Positions 34,692 to 44,127 of a stretch of 64,000 nt of DNA are shown here, in pieces. Within the stretch, counting starts at the first letter, position 1; every line of letters starts with the position of its first letter. Both the position numbers and the translations under genes were made by a program. Under the pieces are notes generated by a model. It made no database searches and had not been told where the DNA came from. It was given only the letters and a program-made list of their open reading frames with translations. This DNA comes from Anaerohalosphaeraceae bacterium (lineage in GTDB: Bacteria; Planctomycetota; Phycisphaerae; Sedimentisphaerales; Anaerohalosphaeraceae), in contig DAOSUR010000005.1 of the NCBI GenBank assembly GCA_035378985.1, positions 1 to 64,000 of the forward strand, read 5' to 3'.

Positions 34692-35963
34692 CTACACAGC
34701 AAGCCGTCGGATTTTTGCTCCGACCCGATTCAGTTTTTCCTCGATTTTCTCATAGCCCCGGTCAATATGATAGACACGCTGGACCGTGGTCAGCCCGTGA
34801 GCGGCCATTCCCGCCAGCACCAGGGCCGCTGACGCCCGCAGGTCCGATGCCATCACCGGCGCGCCAATCAGTTTCTCCACCCCTTCCACAATCACACTGG
34901 AACCCTCTTTGCGCAGATGAGCCGCCATTCGGTTCAGCTCCGCCACATGCATAAACCGGTCCGGAAAGATTTTTTCCGTAATCACACTGTTGCCTTTGGC
35001 TAACGCCAGCAGGGCCATAAACTGCGCCTGCAGGTCCGTCGGAAATCCCGGATACGGCTGTGTGGTAATATCGGCCGGCAGCAGCTGTCCTTCGTAGCGC
35101 ACCGTACATTCTCCCGGTCCTTCTTCCACCGTCAAACCGATATGGCGAAGCCGGTCTGTCACCGCCAGCATCTGATGAATCGGGCAGTTTCGAATCCGCA
35201 GACACCCGCGTGTAATCGCCGCCGCCGCCATAAACGTCCCTGCCTCAATCCGGTCGCCGATTACCGAATAGGAAACCGGATTCAGATGCCGCACCCCTTC
35301 AATCACCAGCCGCGGGGAACCGATGCCGCTGATTTTCGCCCCCATTGCGTTCAGGCAGTTAGCCAAATCCGCCACCTCCGGCTCACAGGCCGCCGATTCA
35401 ATCACCGTCGTGCCTTTGGCCAGGACCGCCGCCATCATCACGTTGTCCGTTCCCAGCACGGTCGTTCCGAAGGGCCCGCCCAGAAAAATCTGCGTGCCGA
35501 CAAGCCCGCCCGCCGGCGCCTCGGCCACAATATAGCCCTGCTCCAAATGAATCCTGGCCCCGAGGGCTCGAAGCCCGCGCAAATGAATATCCACAGGCCG
35601 GTCCCCAATCGCGCAGCCGCCCGGCATCGACACCCGTGCCTTGCCGAAGCGAGCCAGAAGCGGCCCCAGAATGCAGATGCTGGCGCGAATCTTGCGCACA
35701 ATGTCATAGTCCCCCACCGGGCGGTCCAGCGGTCCGCTGTTAATCTGCAAAGCCCCGTCGGCTGTCCGCTCCACCCGGGCCCCCATACTCTCCAGCAGCG
35801 TCTCAAACGAGGATATGTCCGCCAAATACGGAGCATTGGGGATTGTGCTCACTCCGCCCGGCAGAATCATCGCCGCCATAATCGGCAGCGTCGAGTTCTT
35901 GCTGCCGGCTACCTCTATTTCGCCTTCCAGGCGTACCGGTCCTTCGATTTCAAAAATATCCAT
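34692..35963 (-). CDS. murA: UDP-N-acetylglucosamine 1-carboxyvinyltransferase
   Basis: 423 residues, the usual length. It adds enolpyruvate from PEP to UDP-GlcNAc, the first committed step of peptidoglycan synthesis. The substrate-binding SKNS is at 21-24; the catalytic loop MPGGCAIGDRPVD has Cys117, so fosfomycin sensitivity is expected; GTDNVMMAAVLAKG and YPGFPTDLQAQFMA are standard. AGCAGG lies just upstream of the ATG. Followed by the DUF6485 gene; divergent from a CPBP protease gene. Confidence 0.97.
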   Translation of the reverse strand: MDIFEIEGPVRLEGEIEVAGSKNSTLPIMAAMILPGGVSTIPNAPYLADISSFETLLESMGARVERTADGALQINSGPLDRPVGDYDIVRKIRASICILGPLLARFGKARVSMPGGCAIGDRPVDIHLRGLRALGARIHLEQGYIVAEAPAGGLVGTQIFLGGPFGTTVLGTDNVMMAAVLAKGTTVIESAACEPEVADLANCLNAMGAKISGIGSPRLVIEGVRHLNPVSYSVIGDRIEAGTFMAAAAITRGCLRIRNCPIHQMLAVTDRLRHIGLTVEEGPGECTVRYEGQLLPADITTQPYPGFPTDLQAQFMALLALAKGNSVITEKIFPDRFMHVAELNRMAAHLRKEGSSVIVEGVEKLIGAPVMASDLRASAALVLAGMAAHGLTTVQRVYHIDRGYEKIEEKLNRVGAKIRRLAV

Positions 35964-36025
35964 CCTGCTTTTCCTTTGCCAAATGAACCGCTTTTCACTA
36001 TAACACCCTCCAGGAGAGATTGCAA

Positions 36026-36919
36026 ATGCCCTCTGGGACAGGCGGACAATTCATCGGCTGGCTGGCGGCCGCTCAGGAAACGGCCCCTGCCTCCTCTGCG
36101 CTCCGAACGCTTTCTCTGCTTTGGTGGACCTTCTGTGCTCTCGGCGGACTGCTGACAATCCAATGGATGGTTTCCCTTCGGCGGGGCAACCCGCTGACCC
36201 GCTGCCCTGTCCGCAGACACCGCCTGCCGACATGGTTTGTCCCCCTGCAGCTGTTTGTCTGGATGCTCGGTTCTTTCCTGATTCTGTCGGTCATTAAAAC
36301 GCTTGTCCCGCCGCAGAAGAAGGTTCTCCTCGAAGCCGCCCTCCACGGAAGCACTATTCTGTGGTATCTGCACCTGACAGTCCTGTTTCTGGCTGTAGCC
36401 CATTTCGGTTTTGTCCGGGGACTAGTCGGCTTCGGTCTGGATTTCCGCCGACTCAAAAAAGACTTGCTGAATGCAGCCGGAATTCTTTGGGGACTGCTGC
36501 CGCTGATTGTGCTTGCCCTCGAAGGAACATCCCAAATCGGTCGTTTTCTCTTTGGTCCGGATTTTACAATGGACCGTCATACGTCCCTGTCAGCCCTCCA
36601 GGAATATCCGCAGCTGTGGCTTCGGCTGCTGATTGTGGTCAATGCCGTGCTGGTAGTACCCGTGTTCGAGGAAGTGCTCTTTCGAGGTCTTCTTCAATCC
36701 GTCCTGACGGCAGCCCTGGGAAAGCCCTGGGTGTCCATTCTTGCTGTTTCCGCTCTTTTTGCCGGAATGCATCCTTATCCAACTCACATAGCCGCCCTGC
36801 TGATTCTCTCCATCGGGCTCGGATACGCTTATGAAAAAAGCGGTTCGCTTTGGCAGCCCATCTTTATCCATATTCTTTTCAACAGCATTAACGTCGCTGC
36901 CGCTCTGCTGGGCGTTTGA
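36026..36919 (+). CDS. CPBP-family intramembrane glutamic endopeptidase
   Basis: 297 residues from the ATG at 36026, seven bases after GGAGAG. About eight membrane segments. The catalytic motifs are VFEEVLFRGLLQ (Glu-Glu-x3-Arg) at about 210-221 and GMHPYPTHIAALLI for the His of motif 2, then HILFNSINVAAAL for motif 3. Family members process prenylated proteins or degrade membrane peptides; in bacteria many are linked to bacteriocin immunity or envelope stress. No bacteriocin-like gene is adjacent. Divergent from murA. Confidence 0.85.
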   Translation: MPSGTGGQFIGWLAAAQETAPASSALRTLSLLWWTFCALGGLLTIQWMVSLRRGNPLTRCPVRRHRLPTWFVPLQLFVWMLGSFLILSVIKTLVPPQKKVLLEAALHGSTILWYLHLTVLFLAVAHFGFVRGLVGFGLDFRRLKKDLLNAAGILWGLLPLIVLALEGTSQIGRFLFGPDFTMDRHTSLSALQEYPQLWLRLLIVVNAVLVVPVFEEVLFRGLLQSVLTAALGKPWVSILAVSALFAGMHPYPTHIAALLILSIGLGYAYEKSGSLWQPIFIHILFNSINVAAALLGV

Positions 36920-36940
36920 CGATTTCTTCTCTTTTCCAAA

Positions 36941-36968
36941 TTGACACCTCTGTAAATCTTTCTATGAT
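36941..36968 (+). promoter_or_regulatory. Sigma-70-type promoter for the DUF2062 gene
   Basis: TTGACA (36941-36946), 16 bases, then TATGAT (36963-36968). A start site near 36975 would exclude the upstream in-frame start codons of the next gene and supports the ATG at 37027. Confidence 0.7.
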
Positions 36969-37026
36969 AGGCCGGACATTCTGGACCGGATTAACTCGAA
37001 GCTCAAAACGTAGAATTCAGAATATT

Positions 37027-37596
37027 ATGTGGCTCCGTCTTTGGCGAAGAAAACAGGCCTCGATTCGGCAAACCCTCAAAGGAAGCTCCCTGCACCGTTT
37101 TTGGGGCCAAACCCTCTTTCATGACCTGCTCTGGCGGACCGACCGACGCTCCATTGCAGGCGGGCTGGCATTGGGCCTTTTTATTGCCTTTACCCCCACA
37201 ATACCGTTCCAAATGACCCTGGCTGTCATCGGAGCCCTTTTTCTGAAGGTGAATCTGCCGATTGCCATCGCCGCCTGCTGGATTACAAACCCCCTGACCG
37301 CCCTGCCTGTTTATACCGCCGCCTGGAAACTCGGCAAATACCTGATAGAACATATCGGAATTATCCATTCCTTTTTGGATGCCCACCGGTTTGAAGCCAA
37401 ATCCGCCCATCTGATTCTCAACGGGATTTATCTTTGGACAGGGTCCCTGATTTTCTCCACACTGGCAGCCGTCCTCGGATCTCTTCTGGTCCTTTTGCTG
37501 TGGAAAATGCCTCGGTCCCGTCGTCGAAAGCGGCAGACAGATTCCTTGCAGGAACCCGGCCTCTTCTCCGACCGCAGCAGTTCACAGACAACCTGA
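37027..37596 (+). CDS. DUF2062 membrane protein
   Basis: 189 residues from the ATG at 37027, chosen because the promoter at 36941-36968 lies inside the upstream extension of the frame; no clear ribosome site is seen. After a basic N-terminus, GGLALGLFIAFTPTIPFQM and AIAACWITNPLTALPVYTAAWKLG define DUF2062, with two or three membrane helices. The family is often found next to glycosyltransferases or two-component genes; its function is not known. Followed by a 268-base stretch before mgtE. Confidence 0.8.
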   Translation: MWLRLWRRKQASIRQTLKGSSLHRFWGQTLFHDLLWRTDRRSIAGGLALGLFIAFTPTIPFQMTLAVIGALFLKVNLPIAIAACWITNPLTALPVYTAAWKLGKYLIEHIGIIHSFLDAHRFEAKSAHLILNGIYLWTGSLIFSTLAAVLGSLLVLLLWKMPRSRRRKRQTDSLQEPGLFSDRSSSQTT

Positions 37597-37709
37597 AAAT
37601 TTTAAAAAATCCGGAAAAACAGACGTTGGCGCCCCTTTCCGACCAACTGTATAATTCCTGTTTTCCAAGACAGAAAGCCGAAAACCAATGTTGACAACGG
37701 AAAGGACAG

Positions 37710-37834
37710 CCCCCAAAGCTGCATGGGGGAAATCTTCAGAAAGCAGGAACAATTCAGAGCCGTTGCGGTCTGACAAGGCGGCCGGAAAAAGACCCGGGCA
37801 GATAATCTAAAAACTTCTCCGTCTGCCCCCGGCC
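37710..37834 (+). promoter_or_regulatory. Structured 5' leader of mgtE
   Basis: Three nested or tandem hairpins lie between the DUF2062 gene and mgtE: CCCCC/GGGGG at 37710-37714 and 37725-37729; GGCCGG/CCGGCC at 37780-37785 and 37829-37834; inside it CCGGGCAGA (37794-37802) against a TCTG-CCC-GG arm (37822-37832). mgtE genes are often under Mg2+-sensing leaders. The sequence does not resemble the M-box core that I know, so this is only a candidate cis-element. Confidence 0.4.
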
Positions 37835-37864
37835 GGTTTGCTGCCGCAGCATGGGAGGCAGAGA

Positions 37865-39244
37865 ATGACCAATCCGCTTTTGATACCGGAACTGAAAGAA
37901 CTGCTGGCAAACAACGATTCGGAAACGATTCAAAAGTTCTGTCAGCAGAATCATCCGGGTACGGTCGCTGAACTCATCAGCGGTCTGGAGCCGTCAGAAA
38001 TCTGGCAGGTCCTTCACCTGCTCGACCCCCCTCTGCGGGCCGAAATCTTCTCCTTTTTCGACCTGAATAAACAGGTTGAACTGGCGACCGGTCCGAGCCG
38101 AAAGGATATGGCCCGCCTGCTGGAAGAAATGCCTCCTGACGACCGGGCGGACCTGGTCCGAAAACTCGACGAATCCCTGCTGGAAGAGATTCTTCCGCTT
38201 GTGGCCAAGGCCGAGCGGGAAGACATCCGCAAACTGGTCTCCTACGAAGAACGCACCGCCGGGGCGGTGATGAGCACGGACTATGCAGTTCTTCGCCCCG
38301 AAATGACCGTCGCACAGGCCATTGAGCAGCTCCGCCTCCAGGCCCCGTCCAAAGAAACCATTTACTATATCTATGTGATTGACGAAAACCGAAAGCTCAT
38401 TGGATTCGTCTCGCTGAAAGACCTGATTACCGCCAAGCCGACTCAGCTGGTGCGGGATATCATGCACACCGACGCCATTTTTGCCCGCGTCAATGATGAC
38501 CAGGAAGTCGTCGCCAAGCTTATCGAAAAATACGACCTGATCGCCGTCCCCATTGTGGATGAAAACGGTGTGCTGGTCGGCATCGTCACCCACGATGACG
38601 CCATCGACATTATCCGGCAGGAACAAACAGAAGATATGGAAAAGTTCATGGGAATCGCCGGTACCCACGAAGTCAGCAATTACCTTCAGACGCCTTGGTG
38701 GAAGCATTTTACCAAACGAGTCTACTGGATTGTCGGTCTGGCTGCTCTCGGACTGGTTTCCGGACTCGTGATCCACAGTTTCGAAGCAACCCTGATGAAT
38801 CTGCTGATTCTGGCTTTGTATATGCCGATGGTCGCCGATACGGGCGGCAATACCGGCAGCCAGGCCGCTACCGTGGTTGTCCGCGCCCTGGCCCTCGGTC
38901 AGCTAAGGCCGAAAGACTTTCTCAAAGTGCTTCTGAAGGAATTTCAGGTCTCACTGGGTCTTGCCGTCATTCTCGGTCTGCTTTCCTTCGGCAAGGTTCT
39001 TTTCCTGTCCCGCACATCTGAAATCCCCGGCGGCTACTCCCTGGCGATGATTGCTGCAGCCATTGCGGTTGCCCTGGGTCTTCAGGTCATCACGGCTACG
39101 CTCATTGGGGCCGCTCTGCCGCTCCTCGTTGCCCGATTCAAACACGACCCGGCCGTCGTCGCCAGCCCCGCCCTGACCACCATCGTCGATATCACCGGCC
39201 TGTTCATCTATTTCTGTACCGCCAAAGTTTTCCTCGGAGTCTGA
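37865..39244 (+). CDS. mgtE: Magnesium transporter MgtE
   Basis: 459 residues from the ATG at 37865, with GGGAGG just upstream. The cytoplasmic N domain (about 1-130) has repeated L-x-x-L-D/E-P motifs; two CBS domains (about 135-250) include RDIMHTDAIFA and DENGVLVGIVTHDDAIDII; about five membrane helices follow with the pore motif MPMVADTGGNTGSQAAT and PALTTIVDITGLFIYF. The CBS/N domains close the channel when cytosolic Mg2+ is high. Head gene of a long plus-strand run with mtnA two bases downstream. Confidence 0.95.
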   Translation: MTNPLLIPELKELLANNDSETIQKFCQQNHPGTVAELISGLEPSEIWQVLHLLDPPLRAEIFSFFDLNKQVELATGPSRKDMARLLEEMPPDDRADLVRKLDESLLEEILPLVAKAEREDIRKLVSYEERTAGAVMSTDYAVLRPEMTVAQAIEQLRLQAPSKETIYYIYVIDENRKLIGFVSLKDLITAKPTQLVRDIMHTDAIFARVNDDQEVVAKLIEKYDLIAVPIVDENGVLVGIVTHDDAIDIIRQEQTEDMEKFMGIAGTHEVSNYLQTPWWKHFTKRVYWIVGLAALGLVSGLVIHSFEATLMNLLILALYMPMVADTGGNTGSQAATVVVRALALGQLRPKDFLKVLLKEFQVSLGLAVILGLLSFGKVLFLSRTSEIPGGYSLAMIAAAIAVALGLQVITATLIGAALPLLVARFKHDPAVVASPALTTIVDITGLFIYFCTAKVFLGV

Positions 39245-39246
39245 CG

Positions 39247-40329
39247 ATGACGGAACCGCTCCAGCCCCCTTTTCATACGATTCAGTGGGACGGCGGCCTT
39301 GACGGAACTCTTCTGGTGCTGGACCAGCGCAAACTGCCCGCTGAAGTTCGGTTCCTTCCGTGCCGAACTGTTGAAGACATAATGGAAGCCATCCGGACCC
39401 TGGCTGTCCGCGGTGCACCGGCCATCGGGATTGCCGCCGCCTTCGGCCTGTGCATCGGCCTTTCCCAAGCCAAACCCGATTCAATTTCGCGGGCCCTGAC
39501 CGCCATTGAAGACGCCGCCGCCCGGCTGGCCGTCAGCCGTCCTACCGCCGTCAATCTCTTCTGGGCCCTGGAACGAATGAAAAAGACCGCCTATTGTTTC
39601 GTCGAACAAAACCCACGGGCCGATGTGCAGGACCTCCGCCGACATCTGCTCAAGCAGGCCCACACTATCCTTCAGGAAGACATCGACACCTGCCGGGCCA
39701 TCGGGGAACACGGCGAGTCTCTTATCCCCGACGGCGGCGGCATCCTGACCCACTGCAACGCCGGCGCTTTGGCCACAGCCGGTATCGGCACCGCGCTGGG
39801 CATCCTGTACACCGCCCACCGATACGGCAAGCATTTCAGCGTCTATGTTGACGAGACACGTCCGCTTCTGCAGGGGGCCCGCCTTACGGCATGGGAACTG
39901 AGTCAGTTTGGAATCCGACCGACCCTGATTTGCGACAATATGGCCGCCTCTCTGATGAAAGCCGGCAAAATCAGCGCCGTGCTCGTCGGGGCCGACCGGA
40001 TCGCCGCCAACGGCGACACCGCCAACAAAATCGGCACGCTCGGCCTGAGCATTCTGGCCGCCCATTTCCAAATTCCTTTCTACGTTGCCGCACCGACCAG
40101 CACTTTTGATTTGTCTATCCCATCCGGTCAATTCATTCCGATTGAGCATCGCAGTCCGGACGAAGTCTGCTCGTTCCGGAATCTGCGGATTGCCCCGCCC
40201 GACGCGGAAGGGTATAATCCGGCTTTCGACGTAACGGATGCGGAGCGAATCAGTGCCGTCATTACCGAAAAAGGCATCCTTCGCCCTCCGCTGGAGAAAG
40301 CCATACGCCAAATATTGGGAACCAAATGA
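39247..40329 (+). CDS. mtnA: S-methyl-5-thioribose-1-phosphate isomerase
   Basis: 360 residues. It converts methylthioribose-1-phosphate to methylthioribulose-1-phosphate in methionine salvage. Signature segments: VRGAPAIGIAAAFGL, ILTHCNAGALATAGIGTALG with the catalytic Cys, VDETRPLLQGARLTAWEL and GADRIAANGDTANKIGT with the catalytic Asp. It starts two bases after the mgtE stop and overlaps the next gene (ATGA). No other salvage gene is nearby; some relatives act on ribose-1,5-bisphosphate instead, which cannot be excluded. Confidence 0.93.
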   Translation: MTEPLQPPFHTIQWDGGLDGTLLVLDQRKLPAEVRFLPCRTVEDIMEAIRTLAVRGAPAIGIAAAFGLCIGLSQAKPDSISRALTAIEDAAARLAVSRPTAVNLFWALERMKKTAYCFVEQNPRADVQDLRRHLLKQAHTILQEDIDTCRAIGEHGESLIPDGGGILTHCNAGALATAGIGTALGILYTAHRYGKHFSVYVDETRPLLQGARLTAWELSQFGIRPTLICDNMAASLMKAGKISAVLVGADRIAANGDTANKIGTLGLSILAAHFQIPFYVAAPTSTFDLSIPSGQFIPIEHRSPDEVCSFRNLRIAPPDAEGYNPAFDVTDAERISAVITEKGILRPPLEKAIRQILGTK

Positions 40330-41411
40330 AAATCCTGTTCGACCTGCTCCATCCGGCCCATTTTCATTTGTTCAAAAACGCCGTTGCGGAACTTCGGCAA
40401 AACGGCCATCACGTCGAAATCATCGCCCGCCAAAAAGACTGCCTGCCCCAGCTGCTCGACAGCACCGGCTGGCCCTATACCCTGATTCCCCGCCGCGGCA
40501 CCGCCGGCCTGCCCACGCTGGCCCTCGAAACCCTCCGGGCTGCTGGACTGGCCGCATGGAAAGGGCTCCGGCATAAGATTGACATCATGGCGGGCACTTC
40601 CGTCTCCATCGGTCCGGCCGCCCGCTTGTGCGGCGCCCGCGCCTGCATCTTCGAAGAAGATGATGCCGCCGTCATCCCTCTGATGGTCCGGTTCGGATAC
40701 CCCTTCGCCCACTACATCATTACCCCCCAGTGGCTGACCGGCGAAAACCACGGGCGAAAACACCTGACCTATCCGGGATTTCACGAACTGGCTTACCTGC
40801 ACCCCCGGCGGTTTCAGCCGGACCCAGACATCCGCCGGGAATTGGGCGTGCAGGAAAACCAGTGGTATTTTCTTATGCGTCTGGTTGCCCTCAAAGCCCA
40901 TCACGACATCGGCCAAAAGGGGCTCAGTCCCGACCAGGCCCGGCAGATTCTCCGTGTGCTTGCCGAACACGGACGCGTCTTTATCAGCGCCGAATCCGAC
41001 CTCGCTGAGGACCTGAAACCCTACCGGCTGCCCATCCCGCCCCATCGAATCCTCGATGCGCTGGCATTCGCCGACCTGCTTGTCTCCGACAGCCAAACCA
41101 TGAGCGTCGAAGCGGCCATGCTCGGCACCCCCTCAATTCGGTGCAATACCTTTGTCGGCCGGCTCAGCGTCCTGAACGTCCTCGACCGGCACTACGAATT
41201 GACCGCCGGCTTTCTGCCCTCCGATTTTGACAAACTTCTGATGCTTCTGACCAAGTGGCTCCATACGCCGGACCTGAAAGTCCAATGGCAAATCCGCCGC
41301 CGCCGAATGCTCGACGAGTGTATTGACCTGACCGACTGGATGCTGGCGCTCTTCGAAGACCTGGCCGCAGGAAAGGACCGCCGGCGTCCCAGGCAGGAGA
41401 CCGCACAATGA
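40326..41411 (+). CDS. DUF354 family glycosyltransferase-like protein
   Basis: 361 residues, start overlapping the mtnA stop. KILFDLLHPAHFHLFKN at the N-terminus, AGTSVSIGPAA, and LVSDSQTMSVEAAMLGTPSIRCNTF in the C-terminal half are DUF354 hallmarks and resemble a GT-B fold such as that of UDP-GlcNAc 2-epimerase. The family lies in archaeal and bacterial surface-polysaccharide clusters but no reaction has been firmly assigned. Next to wecB (overlapping ATGA), a flippase and a GT2 gene, it should act in synthesis of a surface polysaccharide or lipid-linked sugar. Confidence 0.8.
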   Translation: MKILFDLLHPAHFHLFKNAVAELRQNGHHVEIIARQKDCLPQLLDSTGWPYTLIPRRGTAGLPTLALETLRAAGLAAWKGLRHKIDIMAGTSVSIGPAARLCGARACIFEEDDAAVIPLMVRFGYPFAHYIITPQWLTGENHGRKHLTYPGFHELAYLHPRRFQPDPDIRRELGVQENQWYFLMRLVALKAHHDIGQKGLSPDQARQILRVLAEHGRVFISAESDLAEDLKPYRLPIPPHRILDALAFADLLVSDSQTMSVEAAMLGTPSIRCNTFVGRLSVLNVLDRHYELTAGFLPSDFDKLLMLLTKWLHTPDLKVQWQIRRRRMLDECIDLTDWMLALFEDLAAGKDRRRPRQETAQ

Positions 41412-42532
41412 AAAGACCTCTTCGCATCCTGACCATCCTCGGCGCCCGACCCCAATTTATCAAGGCCGCCGCCGTCAGCCGGGCCGTTCAAACCCTCAAC
41501 AGCCGCTCTGAAACGCCGCTGATTCAGGAAACCATCGTCCACACCGGCCAGCACTACGATGAAAACATGTCCGACATCTTCTTTCGGGAAATGGAGATTC
41601 CCGCACCGGCCTATTATCTGGCCGTCGGCAGCGGTGAACACGGTGCCCAAACCGGACGGATGCTCGAAAAAATCGAACAGGTCCTCCTTCAGGAGCGTCC
41701 CGATTTGTGTCTGGTGTACGGCGATACCAACACCACACTGGCGGGGGCTCTGGCTGCCGTCAAACAGCACATCCCAACCGCCCATATCGAAGCGGGGCTG
41801 CGCTCTTACGATCAGCGTATGCCCGAAGAAATCAACCGTCTCATCGCCGACCACATCTGCCGGTACCGATTCTGCCCCACCCGGACCGCCGTCGAGAACC
41901 TCAAAAAAGAAGGCATTGAATCCGGCGTGTACCTGACCGGCGATGTGATGTACGACTGCCTGCTTTATTACCGCCAAAAAATTCAGGACCGCCAATCTTT
42001 GATTCTTTCGCAATTCGGACTCCAGCGGGGAACCTACTTTCTGGCAACTCTTCACCGCGCTGAAAACACCGACAATCCGCATCGTCTGGCCCACATTTTC
42101 GAGGGTCTGCGTCGAATCGCCGAATCGGTCGGGCTCGTTCTTTTGCCCCTGCACCCCCGCACCGCCGCCGCCCTTCAGCGTTCAAACCTGCCCGTCCCGC
42201 CGCAGATTCAGCTCATCGAGCCCGTCTCTTACCTGACCATGCTCGTCCTCGAGCAAAACGCCCGTGCCGTCCTCACCGATTCCGGCGGCGTCCAAAAAGA
42301 GGCCTATTTCCTCCGCATTCCCTGCCTGACGTTCCGGGATCGAACGGAATGGCCCGAAACCGTCCGCGACGGCTGGAATATCCTCGTTGATGCCGACCCG
42401 CATCGAATCGCCCAAACCGCCGCCTCCCTCCAGCGTCCTCAATCCGAACCAAAGACCGCCGAATACGGTGACGGCTCCGCCTCCATCAAAATCCTGCAAA
42501 TCCTTCTGGAGCAATTTCGCCCCGGCGGCTAA
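41408..42532 (+). CDS. wecB: UDP-N-acetylglucosamine 2-epimerase (non-hydrolysing)
   Basis: 374 residues. It interconverts UDP-GlcNAc and UDP-ManNAc in the cytoplasm. Signature: GARPQFIKAAAV, VHTGQHYDENMSDIFF, VYGDTNTTLAGALAA, HIEAGLRSYDQRMPEEINR and TDSGGVQKEAYF, all in the expected order. Product UDP-ManNAc is a building block of enterobacterial common antigen-like or capsular polymers. Overlaps DUF354 at its start and is followed by 170 bases before the flippase. Confidence 0.93.
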   Translation: MKRPLRILTILGARPQFIKAAAVSRAVQTLNSRSETPLIQETIVHTGQHYDENMSDIFFREMEIPAPAYYLAVGSGEHGAQTGRMLEKIEQVLLQERPDLCLVYGDTNTTLAGALAAVKQHIPTAHIEAGLRSYDQRMPEEINRLIADHICRYRFCPTRTAVENLKKEGIESGVYLTGDVMYDCLLYYRQKIQDRQSLILSQFGLQRGTYFLATLHRAENTDNPHRLAHIFEGLRRIAESVGLVLLPLHPRTAAALQRSNLPVPPQIQLIEPVSYLTMLVLEQNARAVLTDSGGVQKEAYFLRIPCLTFRDRTEWPETVRDGWNILVDADPHRIAQTAASLQRPQSEPKTAEYGDGSASIKILQILLEQFRPGG

Positions 42533-42706
42533 CCAACCCGCCGAAAAAACTTGCCCCCCTTCTGTCGGCTTCTTACAATCAAACAAACTTTATGAAAAAA
42601 ACGACAGACATAATACCATTTGATACGGAAAACTTTTTCGTTCCTGCCGATGCCGGCCGGAACGCCGGCGCCGCCTTTACCGTGTATCCCGAAAAGGGTT
42701 TTCTCC

Positions 42707-44038
42707 ATGGCTGTCTCGCTCGGAAAAAGCATTAAAACACAGTTTGTCGGCAACGTTCTTTTTTCGCTGCTGATGGTGGCCGCTGCAATGCTCACGGCGC
42801 GCATCCTCGGTCCGGCAGACCGCGGTCTGCTCCGGCTGGCCCAGCTGCTTCCTCTGGTTCTGACCAAAATCTTCAGTTTCGGTCTGGATATCAGCAGCGC
42901 CGCCTTCCCCGGTCTGTACCCGGACCGCCGACGCGAGCTGTTTCTCTTGACGGTTCTGCTTTCGCTGGCCGGTTCCCTGGTAGCAATCCTCCTCGAATAT
43001 CTGTTCTTCGCCCTGCCTTTCCCCAAAGGCCAGTTCGGCCAGATGACTCCTTTGCTGATTACGCTGAGCATCGTATATATCCCCTTCTTTATGCTCGCCC
43101 AAAACCTGATGACCTTCGTTCGCGGCTGCGGACAAATCGACCGTTCCGTGCGCGTCCAGCTCATCCAAACAAGTTCGCTGCTGGTTCTTTTGCTGATTTT
43201 CGTCCTTGCCGGCCGCTTCACCGTTCCGCTGGCAATGACGCTGTTTATCCTCTGCACCCTGCCCGGCATTGCGCTGGCCGTTGCCTATCTTCGTCCCTAT
43301 TGGAATCTTCGCTGGTTTACCCAGACCGGCTCGCTTCTGAAAACCTCTCTGCGGTTTGGGATGCAGGTCAGTTTATCCCACATCGCCTCCTTCCTGGTGC
43401 TCTATCAGGACCAAGTTATGCTCGGTTTTATGGTTCCCCTTGCGCAGGTCGGCCAATATATGATTTCCGTCTCCGTCGCCGAGCGGATGCGTCTGCTGCC
43501 CAACGCCGTCTCCATGGCCTTTCTGCCGCACCTGTCCTCCGATTTGCAGAACCGCCAGGCTGAAGTGCCCCGCACGTTTCGGCTGACCCTGCTGATCTCT
43601 CTGCTGGCTCTGGTGCCGTATGGTCTGCTCGGCACCGCCGCCATCGCCCTTCTGCTGGGCCGACCTTATGCAGGCTCCATCGCCCCCTTTCTCATCCTTA
43701 TAGCCGGTGTTGCCGTCGTCGGTGCCGCCGACATCCTCGCAGGCGATTTGGCCGCCCGCCAGAAACCCAAATACGCCGTCATCAACGGCTATACCACGTT
43801 CCTGCTCAATCTTGTCCTGAATTTCCTCTTCATCCCATCGATGAGCATCATCGGCGCCGCTCTGGCCAGCACATTGGCTTACTGGCTTTCCGCAGCCTTG
43901 TGGATTTTCTTCTATCTCCGCGAAAGCAAACGCCCCCTCCGCTGCCTTCGGTTCGAAGCCGATGACTTCCGCTTTCTCCTCCAAACCGCTCGCGACCTGC
44001 TCCGGCGTACAGCCGGCCGATTTCACAAATCCGCCTGA
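42707..44038 (+). CDS. Wzx-type polysaccharide flippase
   Basis: 443 residues from the ATG at 42707; the frame is open 29 codons further upstream but that part is low-complexity. Twelve or so membrane helices, MOP-superfamily type: NVLFSLLMVAAAMLTARILGPADRG at the N-terminus is the usual opening of this family, followed by long hydrophobic stretches and basic loops. Such proteins move lipid-linked oligosaccharide across the inner membrane. It sits between wecB and a GT2 transferase. The ribosome site (AAAAGGG) is weak and 8 bases away. Confidence 0.82.
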   Translation: MAVSLGKSIKTQFVGNVLFSLLMVAAAMLTARILGPADRGLLRLAQLLPLVLTKIFSFGLDISSAAFPGLYPDRRRELFLLTVLLSLAGSLVAILLEYLFFALPFPKGQFGQMTPLLITLSIVYIPFFMLAQNLMTFVRGCGQIDRSVRVQLIQTSSLLVLLLIFVLAGRFTVPLAMTLFILCTLPGIALAVAYLRPYWNLRWFTQTGSLLKTSLRFGMQVSLSHIASFLVLYQDQVMLGFMVPLAQVGQYMISVSVAERMRLLPNAVSMAFLPHLSSDLQNRQAEVPRTFRLTLLISLLALVPYGLLGTAAIALLLGRPYAGSIAPFLILIAGVAVVGAADILAGDLAARQKPKYAVINGYTTFLLNLVLNFLFIPSMSIIGAALASTLAYWLSAALWIFFYLRESKRPLRCLRFEADDFRFLLQTARDLLRRTAGRFHKSA

Positions 44039-44127
44039 TTCGCGTTGGAAGAATCGACCCTTTTCAAACCGGCGATTGCCTTTTTTCCAGACTTTCGATA
44101 TACTCAAAACGGTTGCAGGAATAAAAG

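Noticed and set aside
37597..37864. Known Mg-sensing M-box upstream of mgtE
   Set aside because: Hairpins are present but the conserved core bases I know for the M-box are not, so only a general leader was noted.
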